From NCBI GenBank assembly GCA_963989245.1, contig OZ022340.1:42119576-42183575 (forward strand): a stretch of 64,000 nt of DNA, given 5' to 3'. Both the position numbers and the translations under genes were made by a program. The DNA comes from Nansenia antarctica (lineage: Eukaryota > Chordata > Actinopteri > Argentiniformes > Microstomatidae). The notes beneath the pieces are model-generated. The model was given only the letters and a program-made list of their open reading frames with translations, was not told the DNA's origin and did not search any database. The first letter of the stretch is position 1, and each line of letters begins with the position of its first letter. This document shows, in pieces, positions 1 through 13,900 of the stretch.

Positions 1-1060
1 TAGGAGATCCGGGGCTTAGCCCAGAGGGAGAATTTTTGGCCTTCAACCTTCAACTTACCACCACCTTAAAGCGGACATAAGGCACTGGAGAACACATATA
101 CATTCACACCCTTTAATGAAGCAAACTAATTGTGGTGGTTCTGGGCACAGAGGGAGGTCAGCACACGTAGCTCCCCCTGTCAGTCACCATCATTTATATT
201 TGTATAGAATTACATAATTGATGGGCTGAGGCTAGTTATGTTACAGTATGTATATCAGGGCAGACTCTGTGCTCACCACTTATATTGTATTTAGAGTCTT
301 GTCCTGTGTTATATGACGATATATTACATGTATTGTTGGCCTGTGTATAGTACTGTGAAATCAAATCCCCCCTGGGACATTAAACAAACTTAGTTAGTTA
401 GAGTTACATCTTAGGATAGATTTGAGTCATGTTCTGTATACATACATACTACCATAAGGGCATACTTAATGTGGTTACTCCATGTTTACTAGCTGTAACA
501 TTAACGTTACATCATTCTTTTTCACTTGTTACTCAGTCAACCAGAGTGCAGATATCAAAGACTATCAGCCTGTTATTCACTTTATTTGAATAAGTATTAT
601 AAGTATAATATTACTTTATTTGAATAAGTATTATCCTTTGTTTGATTTCTTACCATGTACCGTAACAGTACCTTGCTATGTTTCATTTTCATTATAACAT
701 AACGTTATGTTATGATAGCCAGCTAGCATTAGCAAACCGGAAAAGTAGTGTCAGTGAGTCAGTCACCTTTCTAATAAGATTCACAAACCTGAAACATCAT
801 CTATGTCATCACTGCTGGTGAAGTCATTGTTGTCAGCTGCTGATACGGCTGCTGCAACAGTTCTTGGCGCTTGTTTTGTTGAAAACAACTTTGGGATATC
901 CATCCTTACAATTGTGCAAGTCAGGCACTGATTGAGATCACTTCTTCTTCAGGGCAGGGCAGGCTACGCAGTATGCAGGCTAATGTCGCGCAGCTCCTGC
1001 CTCTCTGTTGGACTCCGGTACTGCACGTTACCCACGAGAGTTTTTTTTTTTTTTTTTTTT

Positions 1061-1133
1061 GTAAAACATTCGGGGCTTTTCAGAAAACATCCGGGGCTTG
1101 AGCCCCAGTAGCCACCCCCTAGCGCCGCCCCTG
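1061..1133 (-). repeat. Terminal repeat of a hAT-like element
   Basis: On the minus strand this end starts CAGGGGCGGCGCTAGGGG and continues with GGGGCTCAAGCCCCGG, a hAT-like terminus. A related CCGGGGCTTAGCCC stretch opens the window at about 8-25, so the window may begin inside the same element, but the two are in the same orientation and no duplication can be paired. A T-run of about 22 precedes it. Confidence 0.45.
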
Positions 1134-1135
1134 GT

Positions 1136-1225
1136 GCAGATGCTGCTTTTTTGCACTCTATTTGATACTCTTCAGCTGCAGCACCCCAGCTAAGTCTGAT
1201 CACGGATGAGCGGTGGTATTTTCAC
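1136..1225. repeat. Dispersed repeat, copy 1
   Basis: About 90 bases nearly identical to 60838-60927 (shared core GCTGCTTTTTTGCACTCTAT then TTGATACTCTTCAGCT). The family is not recognised. Confidence 0.55.
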
Positions 1226-1769
1226 TATACTGGGAATTAACATGGTGAAATGCATTCTTAGACATGACTACATCGTCATGATTACAAAGATGCCACTTGA
1301 AATGCATAAAATCCAAGTTTATTTGTGTCTTACACACATGTTCGCCTAGTATTTGACTGCTTGTAGCCCAATCACGAATGATCCCAGTATTGTAGCTTCA
1401 GATGGACAAGTTGGTTGTAGTGCTTGCTGCAGCAAGCCCACGATATGTTATTGCTCATATATATTTATTTTAATCATGTTATTTTACCAACTGTTAAGAC
1501 AACAATATAGTAAGCTAGTTACTTGAGCTAGTTAAAGATATTGGCCCCCCAAATCATTTTACAACTTGTTGTAATTATGTTACAACTTACTCCGTAAGTA
1601 AGCAACGTTATTATGATTTTGGTTATTTTGATAAACTGGACACATTTTGGGAATATATGTGGTTACTTTCTCGCCTGAAAACATATTAAAACTTCATAAA
1701 ATGACATGTTAACACTTTTACACCTTACACAAATTACACCTTTTAGCCAATGGAGGTTTAAAATGGAGG

Positions 1770-1940
1770 TTTAAATCCCCCGCTCCCGGCGAAATGCATT
1801 CTGGGAGGCAGTATGCATACTGTATAAACGGTCGGCTGGTTTTCGCATACTTATTATGAATTTAGTAGGCAGTATATGCCGTATACTCATTGAGTATGCT
1901 AGTATGCAGTATGCTAGTATACCATTCCGAACACACTTTT
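1770..1940. repeat. Probable MITE fragment rich in AGTATGC/GCATACT
   Basis: Repeated short AGTATGC and GTATACT motifs (for example at 1790-1815, 1860-1925) make self-complementary sequence of the kind seen in fish MITEs. No clear target duplication was found. Confidence 0.3.
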
Positions 1941-3907
1941 TGTTGTTTGCTTACATTTTCCATTAATGAGTAACTGTAATCAGTTTATTTTGTTCTTACT
2001 TGTCAATCTCGGGATGTGTGGAATAAGCCCTTTCTCAGTAGAGATAGAGATAGACTTTATTTGTCATTGCTACAGTACAGGTACCAAACAACGAAATTTA
2101 GGAGGTATTCTCCTCCCATTCTCCTCCCATCCCATTTAGGAGGTATTCTCCTCCCATGCTTTTTGAGAAGGAAGCGAGTGGAGTTTGCAGAGGAGAGACT
2201 ATTGGTACGCAGCACAAATCTCTGGTCGAGTTGAAGATGTGAGTGACGATTTAGTCGGTTGCTGATTGGAGAGCTTCAAAATCAAAATCAGGTAGCAAAC
2301 AGGAACTGGAAACTGAAACCCATTCTGATTGGTTTAAAACAGCATCTGTCTACTTTACGACAACCGTATTGGCTCGTGACAGCCCTACCCATTTTCAACC
2401 ACAATGGAGTCCAAAGAGATTTACTCCACTACCACTAATTTAGATCTTTAAATTGATTTGGGATTTGTACAGCATCCCCCCCCTCCTCACAATTATTGAT
2501 TTGATATTTTTGGCCTTTAATTACAGATTGTAAAATTTCTGCTTGTAAAAATCTATCAATTTTCTTAGCTTGCTTCAATTAGATTTGTCTCAGGCTATGT
2601 AGCCACCAATCTCATTTTACCATTCAACAGCTTCATTTTTATTAGCGACAATTCTACGACTCTCATTAAGGTACTGTAAAGTCTTTGACAGATAATATTT
2701 TTCTCATAATCAGTGGTGACATGTATACATTATTTGCCTAATTATTTCTACATTCCGCCTTCTATTATGTATGCTATGCTATGAGCTAGCTCCCTTCAAA
2801 TCTGGGTCAAATTAGGTCCAGACTCTTTCGCTGTAAAAGCCAGAAACTGTCGGCGTTGTTGTGTTTGTTGCACATGTAGTTGTCGCGATCATTATAGTAT
2901 TCACATGCAGCTTCATCCTACCCGAGGCCACGTTTACATGCACATCATTATTCCAATTGCATTCTGTTTAATTCGGACATGGCCCATGTAACACTCATTC
3001 CACTTATTAAGCCGTTTTGCCGATTGCGATAGACCTTCGTCAGAGTAGCAAGTACACTGGGCACCCAGCAGCGACTAGTAGTAGTTTAACCTATCCTTTA
3101 CTCCACGGTAGTAGCGCCAACCTTTACAAATTAAACCAGTGTCAGACCAGTCCATGATAAATAGTGGATTAAAAGATCTGGTGGGTATTTTGACTTTTAT
3201 TTCAATTATTTGAATGGGTGGATTTTAGCAGATCGCTCCACGGGCTTTTGTAAATCTAACATGTAGACCTGTAGTGTATCATCCCTACCGCCCGGCCAGC
3301 ACGTTTAGAGTCCCGACAACCATCTACCAGTGCTTAGGCTAATTCGGATTTTAAGGTGTCTGTACTCCTGTAGGTCGATATCTACGTATCTACTAAGTAT
3401 GGTGTGTGTTAGAGGGGATTTTTCTAAATTCAGAGATTCAAGATTCGAAAAAATTTAGGCTAATCTATGATAGACTCAATGTTTAATGGAATTTCCTAAA
3501 CAATTATGCCTGACTTTGATCCCCATTTAGCATCTGTTTCCGTCGTATGTTCACACACTGAGGTCACAGATCGTTCCCACCTGGCATGACGCTGACAAGT
3601 CACTACCTTTGCCAATAACTTTCACCAGTTTTGGATATATATATATTTATGACCCGAAATAGACTAATTAATGCATTGAAATGGCTGGTTTCAGTGTGTG
3701 TTATTAAACTCAGATTTGTTTTCTAGAACCATAGACACAGCTATGGATGCTGGAAAGACAATCCATTCGATTTTTTACATTCCATTTTAAAACGTATGTT
3801 GCTCAACAGTTGTTTTTACATACTAAAGAACCACAAACAATGTTGTGTCATGTTCTTAGAGTTTGTGTCATGATGGTCAGGCACTGGCAGTTATAGGGCA
3901 CCTAACT

Positions 3908-3940
3908 CTCCCCCCCCCCCCCCCCCCCACACACACACGC
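3908..3940. repeat. Poly-C plus (CA)n microsatellite
   Basis: A run of more than 15 C followed by CACACACA. Simple repeat; no gene content. Confidence 0.85.
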
Positions 3941-4322
3941 CACGATTTTGACCCACGCCACACCTCACAGTCATGTGATTTGCTGAAATCACATAAGGAC
4001 AAATACTTTACTTAGTAAATGTATTCCCACTAAGGCCTTTGAGTCACTGTGGCTGCAGACTTACATGTGCTGTGTGCAATACCCTGGGCACGGGGATACA
4101 GGGCACTCATTGGACACTCACAAGCTGTGATGGGACACCTATGAACTGTTCAATGACAATCCCATATAATTTTTCTATTGGTAATCCTATGAGCCTTTTC
4201 CATCAAGTAAGGAGGATAAAAAATATATCTTATTCTTCAAATACTGTATGTTGTACATTGAATTGACCGTTGAGCAGCAGGACATCTTCGAGATTGTTGA
4301 TAATGTCTCTTTCTCCCTCTAG

Positions 4323-4435
4323 ACATGACAGAGTATAAGCTTGTGGTAGTCGGAGCGGGAGGCGTGGGGAAAAGTGCTCTAACTATCCAGCTCATCCAGA
4401 ACCACTTTGTGGATGAATATGATCCCACAATCGAG
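4323..4435 (+). CDS. Ras coding exon 1 (residues 1-37)
   Basis: Acceptor CTCCCTCTAG ends at 4322, ATG at 4325, donor GAG|GTGAGC at 4435/4436. Encodes the P-loop and the first half of switch I, ending DEYDPTIE, as in all vertebrate RAS genes. Phase 0 donor. Confidence 0.95.
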
Positions 4436-4913
4436 GTGAGCCGTGTGTGTGTAATTTAGTATTTTGTAAAGTAATTATGGGCACACAAGTTTCACTCCCT
4501 CCTTTGGCAAAGGTCTGAGTGAGAGGTGCTTATCTGGCTGTGTTAATGTTTAGTGTCCTTTCAGATCTACAAGAGTGCTAAGCTGCTAGGGCGTTTGAAT
4601 TAGACACCTATTATATAGCTGTTCTTCAGATTAGACCAGGCATAGTCATGGTACGTCTCGCCACATGCGCGCAGAGCCTTAAATGGCAGCTTGTATGTAA
4701 GTTACCTACTACTAAGTCAAATTCCACAAACATAAACTGCGCTGATCTCGCTCGGTCAATAGATGGCAGTATAAGGTCGGTGCTGAGCTTGAATCATGTT
4801 GTGTTCTCGCCTCTGAGGTGTGAAGAATTTTAGATTAGCCGTCCTGGTGTGCATTAAATTGGATGGGAGAATGTTGTTGCAATTTCATTGGATGACACAT
4901 TCCAACCCCCCCC

Positions 4914-4944
<31 letters not shown>

Positions 4945-7900
4945 ACACCCACACGCCCGTAGAATGGTTGCTTGTTGTAATATGCATAATCTTATTCAAT
5001 CGGGTAGGACTATTTTGCAGAGAGTTGTTGCCTATGCTAGCTTGCAGCATTAAAGAAAATCAAAGAAAACGTGAAGGAAAAACTGAATTATTTTTGGTGC
5101 TCCGCCCAAGCAAGATATTTGATTTGACGTGTGATGAGGTGTCACTCATTTCAAACGGGTTTCCACCCCTTTGTAGCTACATTCTGCAAAGGATATCTCC
5201 AGGCTTTCCAAACGAGGAAATCTGGCCTCAACACGATTAGTGGTCAAGTAAACTCAACGAAGCTAGCTACGGAGGCAGAAGGCTGCAGCAAACAGAAGTG
5301 TATCCCCCTCAAATGCGCCTGTTTTGAGCCACATCTAAATCAGTTTTGAGGACGATCAAGGAAGAGCAGGCACACTTCCACTCATAAAACCATTAAGTGT
5401 ATGTTAGCTCTTTCGACAGGGATGTTTAAAACATACAATGTTACACATACAATCAGAACAGTCAAGGACCTGTGACCCTTTAAATCAAGGTCTTGAATCA
5501 AAAAAAGAGTAAGGGTGTTAACCCCAGTGTTCCCATGGCCACCTTGTCGTCTCCAGTATCCGATTATCTCATTCAGTCTCTCCTCTCCCCTTAAACTTTA
5601 ACCCAGGTCATTCATTGTTGTTAAATCCATTTTTGGATTTAATGTAATGATTTATAGCCATTGAGGAATATTATAAATGCCTCATAAACTGTGTTCAACT
5701 GTCTTACCCAATCAGAACACGAAAATATAAGCTTGTTTACTCTGTTGATTGTAAACAATGTGAAAAAGAAATAAATGAAAATAACACTGTTCACTTGCTT
5801 CACAACATGGTTGAAACTTATTGATGGTCAGTCCTTGCATCCATTGCTCGGTCTATGAATCGGAGTGGTTACATTTCTCCAGCCCCATCCTCCACTGCTT
5901 ACCAAAACAAGTGGCTGGGTGACCACTTTGTTGTTGTTTGAATCCCAGATTGCCCCTTCAATGAGTATGCATTCAGCCAACTTAAATGAAGGAATAGAAC
6001 CAACAGTGAAAGACCGTTGCCCTCTGCCCTGTAGGACTCGTACAGAAAGCAGGTGGTGATCGACGGGGAGACGTGCTTGCTGGACATCCTGGACACGGCA
6101 GGTCAGGAGGAGTACAGTGCCATGAGGGACCAGTACATGAGGACAGGGGAGGGCTTCCTCTGTGTCTTTGCCATCAACAACAGCAAGTCCTTCGAAGATG
6201 TGCACCTCTACAGGTAGGAGGCATTTGAGAAACCAAACGTCCAGGCATTTGTTCCCAGTCAGGTCTACTGCTTATGATCACCTCAGTGTTGTTCATGAGA
6301 CATCAGCAAGTTCAGCTTTCTGTCCATGAGGCTCCTGTCAAATGTACCTATTGAATTGTGTGATTGGTCGAAAATCTCCCTTTGAGAAATGTAACAGGGT
6401 CTGGTGAAAAAGTCCCCAAGTAGGGCATGGTAATTTTTCAGTTTCTTACAGATTATGAAAGCGTAGATTGTAAGCTTTCAAATGATGTCATACATTTAAA
6501 TAAAATGATTTCAATGTATAACACAAATGAAGTGAAAACATATAGTTGAAGATATGCTTATTTGAATGTTGGTACACCTCAAACCAAATACCGGAGAAAA
6601 TCACCTTTGCTACTATCACGTTTGTAGATAGATAGGAGCTAAGAAAGAACATCACTATGAACATCTAAAGGAGCTGTTCGTAAATTGCAGCTCGTCCAAA
6701 ATCACGCTGCTAGGGTCCTAACAAAAACAAAGAAGTTTGAATACATTACACCAATCCTGAGATACCTGGGGGGTATTCCTAGAACGCAGATTCAATCAAA
6801 TCCGGGATATTTGCGATAATTTCAGCTCGAGTTCCGTTCCATGAATGTGGCTCAAATAATTCACTAACCAATCCTTCAGAACAAACAGGCTGGTTTAAGT
6901 AATACATGTGTCAAAAATGTCTCACAGGTGGGAAACTAAATCCCGAACGACAGTTCCATCAAGTGTCTTTTAGGAAATATTAGTTCCCACTTTTGACGAG
7001 ATAGATAGATAGTTTGATATTTTGAAAGTGTGGTAGTTTGATTGTGTGATAGATAGATAATTTGATATTTTGAAAGTGTGATGGATAGATAGATAGATAG
7101 GGTTGGGTATCGTTTGGGTTTTATTCGATACCGGTGCCAAACCGATACTTTAAAAAAGGTGCCGGTACCAAAACGGTACTTTAAGCGGTACTTTTGATTT
7201 TAAAACATGTGTATATAAACTCCTCAAAAAAGTTTGGAAACGTTATTTCGGTCGATTATTCCTCCCCTTTAATAATACTAATTGGTATTGTATTTTATAT
7301 CGTTGGAAAGCCTGATTAGTCACTTTTACAACGAGGTACAACTTGTAAGGGTCATGCATTCGTGGAAGGAGCAACACAGCTAAACGTGTGGGTAGCGGCC
7401 CAAAAATATTTGCCAAAATCCCCTGCAATATTCTTCTGTTGCTATTCACTCTCGTTTTGAGTTGCTTGGTAGATTGGATGATTGCACTCTCCCACAGTAA
7501 TAAGGAAAAAACTACACATATTGAAATGTTTATACTTTATTCATTTTACACTGTCAGGGACCTCAGTAGCGTGTGGAAGATCCATACGCAGTCACAACAG
7601 CTTGGCACCTCCTCCTCATGCTGGTCACCAGCCTGGTCACACACTGCTGTGGGATGGCATCCAATTCCTCAACCAGGATTTGCCGCAAGTAAGCCAATAT
7701 GGTTGCGTTGGTCACTCTGGTCCTGGCTCTGTGGGGGTGAGCGTTGTCATCCTGGAGGAGGGAGTTTGGTCCAAGATTCTGGAGATATAGGATCGCCACT
7801 GGCTCCAGAATATCATTCCGATATCTTACTGCATTGAGATTGCCTTCAATGATGACAAGTTCTGTTTTGCAGGGGGTTTTGGCAAATTCTTTTGGGTCTC

Positions 7901-10900
7901 TACCCACACGTTTAGCTGTGTTTCTCCTTCCACAAATGCATGATTCTTACAAGTTGTACCTCGTTGTAAAGGTGACTAATCAGGCTTTCCAATTATATAA
8001 AAAACTATACCAATTGGTATTATTAAAGGGGAGGAATAATTGACCGAAATAACATTTCCAAACTTTTTTCGAGGAGTTTATATATAGCTCAGTGTTTCCT
8101 CCAGGATTTTTCACATTAGTGGCGGTTGTGGTCACTTACGCACATGCGCGCTCAAAACAAAGACGTAATTTCACCCCCAAAAAATATATAATAATTTAAC
8201 AGCGGTTAAGCCATTAATGCCGAGCGGCAATGTTTCATATAGCAGGTGATCAAACCAAGATATCCTGAGGCTACAGCTGCAGCAGAACATGGGGAACACA
8301 CATACAGCACTGAACATAGGTTGGCGTACGGCGTACGGTATAATATACATGTGACTGACAGATACGCCCAAGACACACACACACACACACACACACACAG
8401 TGAAAGATAATCAGCTCATCGAATATGAAGTACACAATAGGGATGGACGGTTTTTCGGTTAAACCGAAAACCGGGGTTTATAAAAATAGAAACGGTTTTT
8501 TATCAAAACCGTCTGAAACCGGATTTATTTTTATTTATTTTTCCCTATGTTGTTCAAAGAATAAAACTGGAACATGTCACATGTTTGTCGTGTGTGAAAA
8601 TAACAATGATACAGTCTGAATCTGCCGCGCAATGAGTGAGAGGTTTGGTCAGTTGTGAAGAATAACTGAGGATTAATATCTAATTGGGATTATATTTAAG
8701 GGTAACGAATCACTCTATGGGAAAGATAGTTGCCTTCAGTTATTGGTAGATAGGAAAGGTTTTTTACAATTACTCGCTTACATTTAATAAGATCATTTTC
8801 GCTGCTCTCTGTAAAGCGCATTGGGTCACTTTTGTGAGAAATGCGCTATAGAAATAAAATGTGATTTGATTTGATATCAATCAATCAATCAAACTTTATT
8901 TATGTTCTATAGCACAAATCATGCATTGAATGTAACTCCAAGTGCAGTATTTACTAAACCACAATATAATAAAACAAGAGCTATACGGATCAAGAGTGTT
9001 TGTGCACAGCACCACTGTGTGTGAAGGCGCTACTGAAAGTGATGACAGAACGCATGTCTCAGAAGATACGCGGTCACTTAGTGACGCAAAGGTAGTTCTG
9101 TATTTATCTCTATCTGTATTAGTACATTTATTTTGAAAGCTCTATTTTGACAGCTCTACCATGGGCACTTTTATTTTGATGGGGCATTCTTTGTTGATTG
9201 ACTTACGACAGTTCAGGACGAGTCAGTCTCGCGGCATGTGGTTTTTATGAAAAGCTTTAAGTATGTTCACTGCATAATTCTAAGTCTAATATTTCAGTGA
9301 TTATTGAGCAGTATTCAAATATTTCAATACATTGAGCAGCAGCTGAAACTTTGTCTAAGAACCAAGATATTGAGAAAGCAGTTCATTCAATGAAGACGCT
9401 GTTCCAAGAGATGATCTTCCGTGCAGGCGTGCACCCTGGATCAGCGGAGCTGGTGTGTTAAGTGTTCATGTGTTTTCATGTATGGTGTAGCTTACAAAAG
9501 TCTGCCTTTCCACTTATATTTGTGAAACTAAGTAGCCTAAATGTGTTGCGACTGTGCTTACGGTGTTTTAATGGTGTTCGACATGAGTGTATTGTAGCAG
9601 TAGGGCTCAATTATTTGAAATTGTCGCTCTCTTTTTTTTTTTTTTTTTTCGGTCGTTTTTCGGTTAACCGGAAAACCGCGGTTTTAGTCTTTGACGGTTT
9701 TTCGGTTTCAATAATTGGAAACCGTCCATCCCTAGTACACAAGAGTACACACAGAACCGCATACAGCACTGAACAACATCCGTAGAATATAAACTTGTGA
9801 CTGACAGTCACATACATACACACACACTGAAAGATCATCAGCTCATCAATACGAAGTAGGCCTACAAGAGAGTACACGCACAAAACCAGCTAATGTTACT
9901 CATTAACTGTTTACACAAGTAAAATCACAGTGTGACAATCAGATGGAGCATTCGGTGAACAACCAACAGCATGGTAATGCATATTATCAGCTGAGAACCA
10001 ACTGACATGAGCCCTGTTTTCCTGTACCTCCGCCGTTCTGTTCCTAAATCGGAACGAAATGTAGGTCTGAAAGCGGCCTAAATCTAGCTTCAATCTGCTT
10101 TTTTTCTGTTCTCCGGTCATAATACCTTGCTGCCTTTCTCGTTGCACAGCCTGAGGAGAAAACGTCGACTTAGTGGACTGAATCAATTAGTGGCAGAGAA
10201 AATGTATTTGTGGCGGATCAATGCATAGAGGAAACACTGTAGCTATATAATAACGGGCGATGTCACGTGCGGTTGACTGTTGCATAAAAAGTCTGTTACG
10301 GATAGTGTTGTTCCGATACCATTTTTTGATCCCGATCCCGATACCTGACCGTGCAGTACTTGCCGATACCGAGTACCGATCCGATACCACGGCGTTTGAA
10401 AAAACTAAACAAAAAAACATGTTTTTTGAGCCGCATACTCACCTCGATGTAAAATTATTGCTAACACTTAGTCTGGCACTGCTCAAAACCTTTGTAAAAC
10501 AGGAAAAAACACCAACAGAGAGTGAATGCTATAGAACTTTTTTTTATTGTCTACCTGGTATGGTGACAAGAAAATCAACCCCTTATAAAACCTGAAATGT
10601 GGCTCTCACAGATGCCAATCAGTGCAATATCCATTTAAGATATAAAACAGTCATAGTAGTAGTGCAACAGCAAGTGAACATTTACAAACAAAATAACTTT
10701 AAGATATAAAACAGTCGTAGTAGTAGTGCAACAGCAAGTAAACAATTACAAACAAAATAACTTTAAGATATAATAATAATAATAATTTATTAGATTTATA
10801 TAGCGCTTTTCCGAGGCTCAAAGACGCTGACAATATGGGAAAAACGGAAAACACAGAAACAACAAGCAACAGATAACATGAGCACATAGAACACAGAGTT

Positions 10901-13900
10901 AACGAACGGGGAAGGGGAGGTTGTATGCATGTCCATGGGGGGAGGGGGGTGGCAGGGTTAGGGGAGATGGTTAGGGGTAGGGGAGGTTGTATGCATGTCC
11001 AGGGGGGCGGGGGTGGCAGGGATGGGGGAGATTGCTAGGGGTAGGGGAGGCTGTAGGCATGGGAGAACAGGTAGGTTTTGAGGTGGGATTTAAAAGTGAG
11101 GAGTGAGGGTGAGTCTCTGAGTGGTTGAGGGAGAGAGTTCCAGAGGCGGGGTGCGGCTCGTGAAAAGGCACGGTGACCGAAGCCTTTGAGTTTATAAAAC
11201 AGTCGTAGTAGTAGTGCAACAGCAAGTGAACATTTACAAACAGAATAACTTTAAGATATAAAACAGTCGTAGTAGTAGTGCAACAGCAAGTAAACATTTA
11301 CAAACAAAATAACTTTAAGATATAAAACCGTACAAGTAGTGCAACAGCAAGTAAACATTTACAAACAAAATAAGGCCCATTTGAGACTAACATAAGATGT
11401 AGACCTACCTGAGGGAATAATAATATTTTAGAAGTGCAGCCTGAATTTGGTAAAATAAATAAAAGGATATTTTAAATGTTAGGAAATGTTATCACAAATG
11501 TAAACAAACTCCACTTTAAAAAACAAAAGAGCTGGAGCAAAATAAAGTGCACTGCACATTAGTGCAGACATGTCACATAGCAGCACTCAGTCCTCCAAAT
11601 TAAAATCCTTAGGCTTCAAGTTCAACTACATAGGCAGGTTCTTCTTTAAGAAGATGAGCATTTCTACTCTCTCTCCTAGCAGCCTGTTCCTCTTTTCATC
11701 CAGTATGTTGGAAGCTGTGCTGAACAGTCTCTCACTATCTACACTAGTAGAGGGAGCACAGAGAAACACTGCAGCAGTAGCAGCCAGGGTGGGGAACCGT
11801 TCCTTATTCTTTCCCCAGTACTCAAATGGGCTCTCTAAGCGGTGGATGGTTTTCTCAGCCAGATATGTCTCTATCTGTACCTGTGTAGCTGTGCTGCTGG
11901 CCCCGCCTTGTTCCTCATCATGCTCTTGCAGGATTTCCTCATACAGCCCCTTAAAGCAGCTCTTGCTGGTCCTGCTGCTTGTGTGGGGCTCTGCTTCCAT
12001 CCGTGAGGCCTTGTTGGCTGGCTCTGCTGCCAGTGATCGAGACTCCTCAGTCTTCTCCACCTCTTGGATCAGTGCACTCTTTGCAAGCTTGCTGCTTTCC
12101 ACACTTGTGAAGTATCTGCAGTAACATAGTAAACAAAATACACGTGTTGAATAAAGTAAATATTTACACTTAACGTTTATACTTAATCAGCACACTATTA
12201 TACACACCTGTCTTTGTAACGCGGGTCCAAGAGGGTTGCAACAGCATACTGGGGCTCCTCCTCGACGGTCTGGAACCTTTTGTCGACAGCCGCTAGTAGG
12301 GTTGCTTTCATTGTTTTTATCCCGCTGTCCTCCTCGGTCTCTCGGGTCAACAGTCGCTTCAGTACCACCACCGTGGGGACGACTTCAGACGCGATGGAGG
12401 TGCTAAAGCTGATTTGTTTCGTAATCTCCTCGAATGGAGCCAGGACGATGTTTACTTTTTCAAGTAAAGCCCACTGGTTGGTACTCAGGGTGGCTGGGAG
12501 GTCGTAGTCAGCCACGTAGGCTGAGAGAGATCTCTTCTGCTCCAGCAGACTCTCTGTCATGTAGAAGGTGCTATTCCACCGGGTGGGCACATCTTGTTTC
12601 AGCCGTTTGATTGGCATTCCAAGTTCAGTCTGTACAATTTGCAGACGTGAAGTGGCCAGTGGGGAATGCTTGAAGTGGCCGATGATCTTTCTCCCATTGG
12701 CCAGCGCGTCGCACACACTCCGCTGTGACAGTAGGCCTTCCTGCACCACTAGCTGGATCAAGTGGGCAAAGCATCCCATTCTCGAAACACCCAAGTCCAT
12801 CATCGCCTTCTTCATGTTGCTGGCGTTATCACAGAGAATGGCGTGGACCTTCAATAATAAGTAATAATACATTATTAAGTAAATATAAACGACAAGTCTC
12901 CGTGATGTATTTGCGACCTGGTATTTTGTATTTAGGTACAGCGTGAGCCATAAAAAGGCGGAATCCCACATTGTCAACAAAGGAGAGGGGCAGGTCACAG
13001 AGCACAATCATTTCAGACATTTTCTCAGTCATCTTTCTTGCCATTTCACTCGTCGCGTCCCACTGGTCCTTTTTATGGAATGAGCTACTCAGCGTTTGTT
13101 GTTTTGGTCCATCCGTTCTCTTGCTCGCTGTCGCAGCTGCAGTAGATGACAGAAACTCTTCGTGCTCTTTAATATGTTTTGCCTTTAAATGCTTAATTAA
13201 GTTGCTAGTATTGAAACTGGCAGCTTTAGTGCCACCCCTCGACACATTGAGACCGCAAATTGTGCATTTAGCCGTTGTACACACCGGACTATCCACCTTG
13301 AAATATCTCCAAACCGCCGACATGTTCTCCTCACTACACCTCTACAGCATGCGTGTTTGTTTTTCCGCGATAGTGAAAGTTTGGTATCAGGTGTTATTAT
13401 TTGTTAGTACTCGCCGATACCGATACCAGCATTTTTGTGCGTATCGGTGGCCATGCCGATACTAGTATCGGTATCGGAACAACACTAGTTACGGACCCCA
13501 GGGGGCAAGAGAGAGGAACCGAAACGAGGAACAGAAATCTCCGTTGCAATTCGGTTCGTTAGGTACCAAATGTAAAGTAACTGGTACCATACCGGTTTTC
13601 GGTACCCAACCCTAGTGATAGATAGATTGATAGTCAAATCAAATCAAATCAAATTTTATTTGTATAGCGCATTTCTTACAAGATGCAACTCAATGCGCAT
13701 TACATACTGACAGAGCCGCAAGCAGGCAAAAGTAAAAACCTGTACACTTTGTAGCCAGGAAAATTCCCTTGCAGCCCTCTACTCATAGAGCGACTACTAA
13801 CCAGTTTGCCTACCAGCACCCAGCGGTGGACCCCACACCCCTCCCCGGAGAGCCCCCGCCGCCCCACACACCCAGCCCGCCCCACCACCAGCACACCCGG

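Larger units (their letters stand above)
1..4322. other. Repeat-rich region upstream of the Ras coding start
   Basis: No coding exon is recognised here. The stretch holds transposon ends (entered separately), a short direct repeat of a TTTGAATAAGTATTAT motif near 580-635, a duplicated AGGTATTCTCCTCCCAT motif at 2101-2160 and a C-run plus CA microsatellite near 3908. The 5' untranslated exon and promoter of the Ras gene must lie here or before the window, since an AG acceptor sits two bases before the ATG, but I could not place them. Confidence 0.5.
10303..13487 (-). mobile_element. hAT element with BED-type transposase gene
   Basis: Ends TAGTGTTGTTCCGATACC and GGTATCGGAACAACACTA with an exact 8-bp duplication GTTACGGA (10295-10302, 13488-13495). 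Subterminal CCGATACCGA motifs face each other. Holds a three-part transposase gene on the minus strand (11626-13323), a tandem array (10636-11372) and a LINE tail (about 10772-11190). Confidence 0.9.
7098..13614. mobile_element. Outer hAT-like element holding four nested transposons
   Basis: Ends TAGGGTTGGGTATCG (7098) and GGTACCCAACCCTA (to 13614); subterminal copies of GGTACC/CGATACC face each other. Flanks TAGATAGA and GTGATAGA agree at 6 of 8 bases, consistent with a decayed 8-bp hAT duplication in a GATA array. Its own sequence is 7098-7211 plus short stretches and 13496-13614; no transposase of its own is seen. Confidence 0.65.

Noticed and set aside
4820..5053. Pro/Thr-His ORF in Ras intron 1
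   Set aside because: Product of the poly-C/CA microsatellite.
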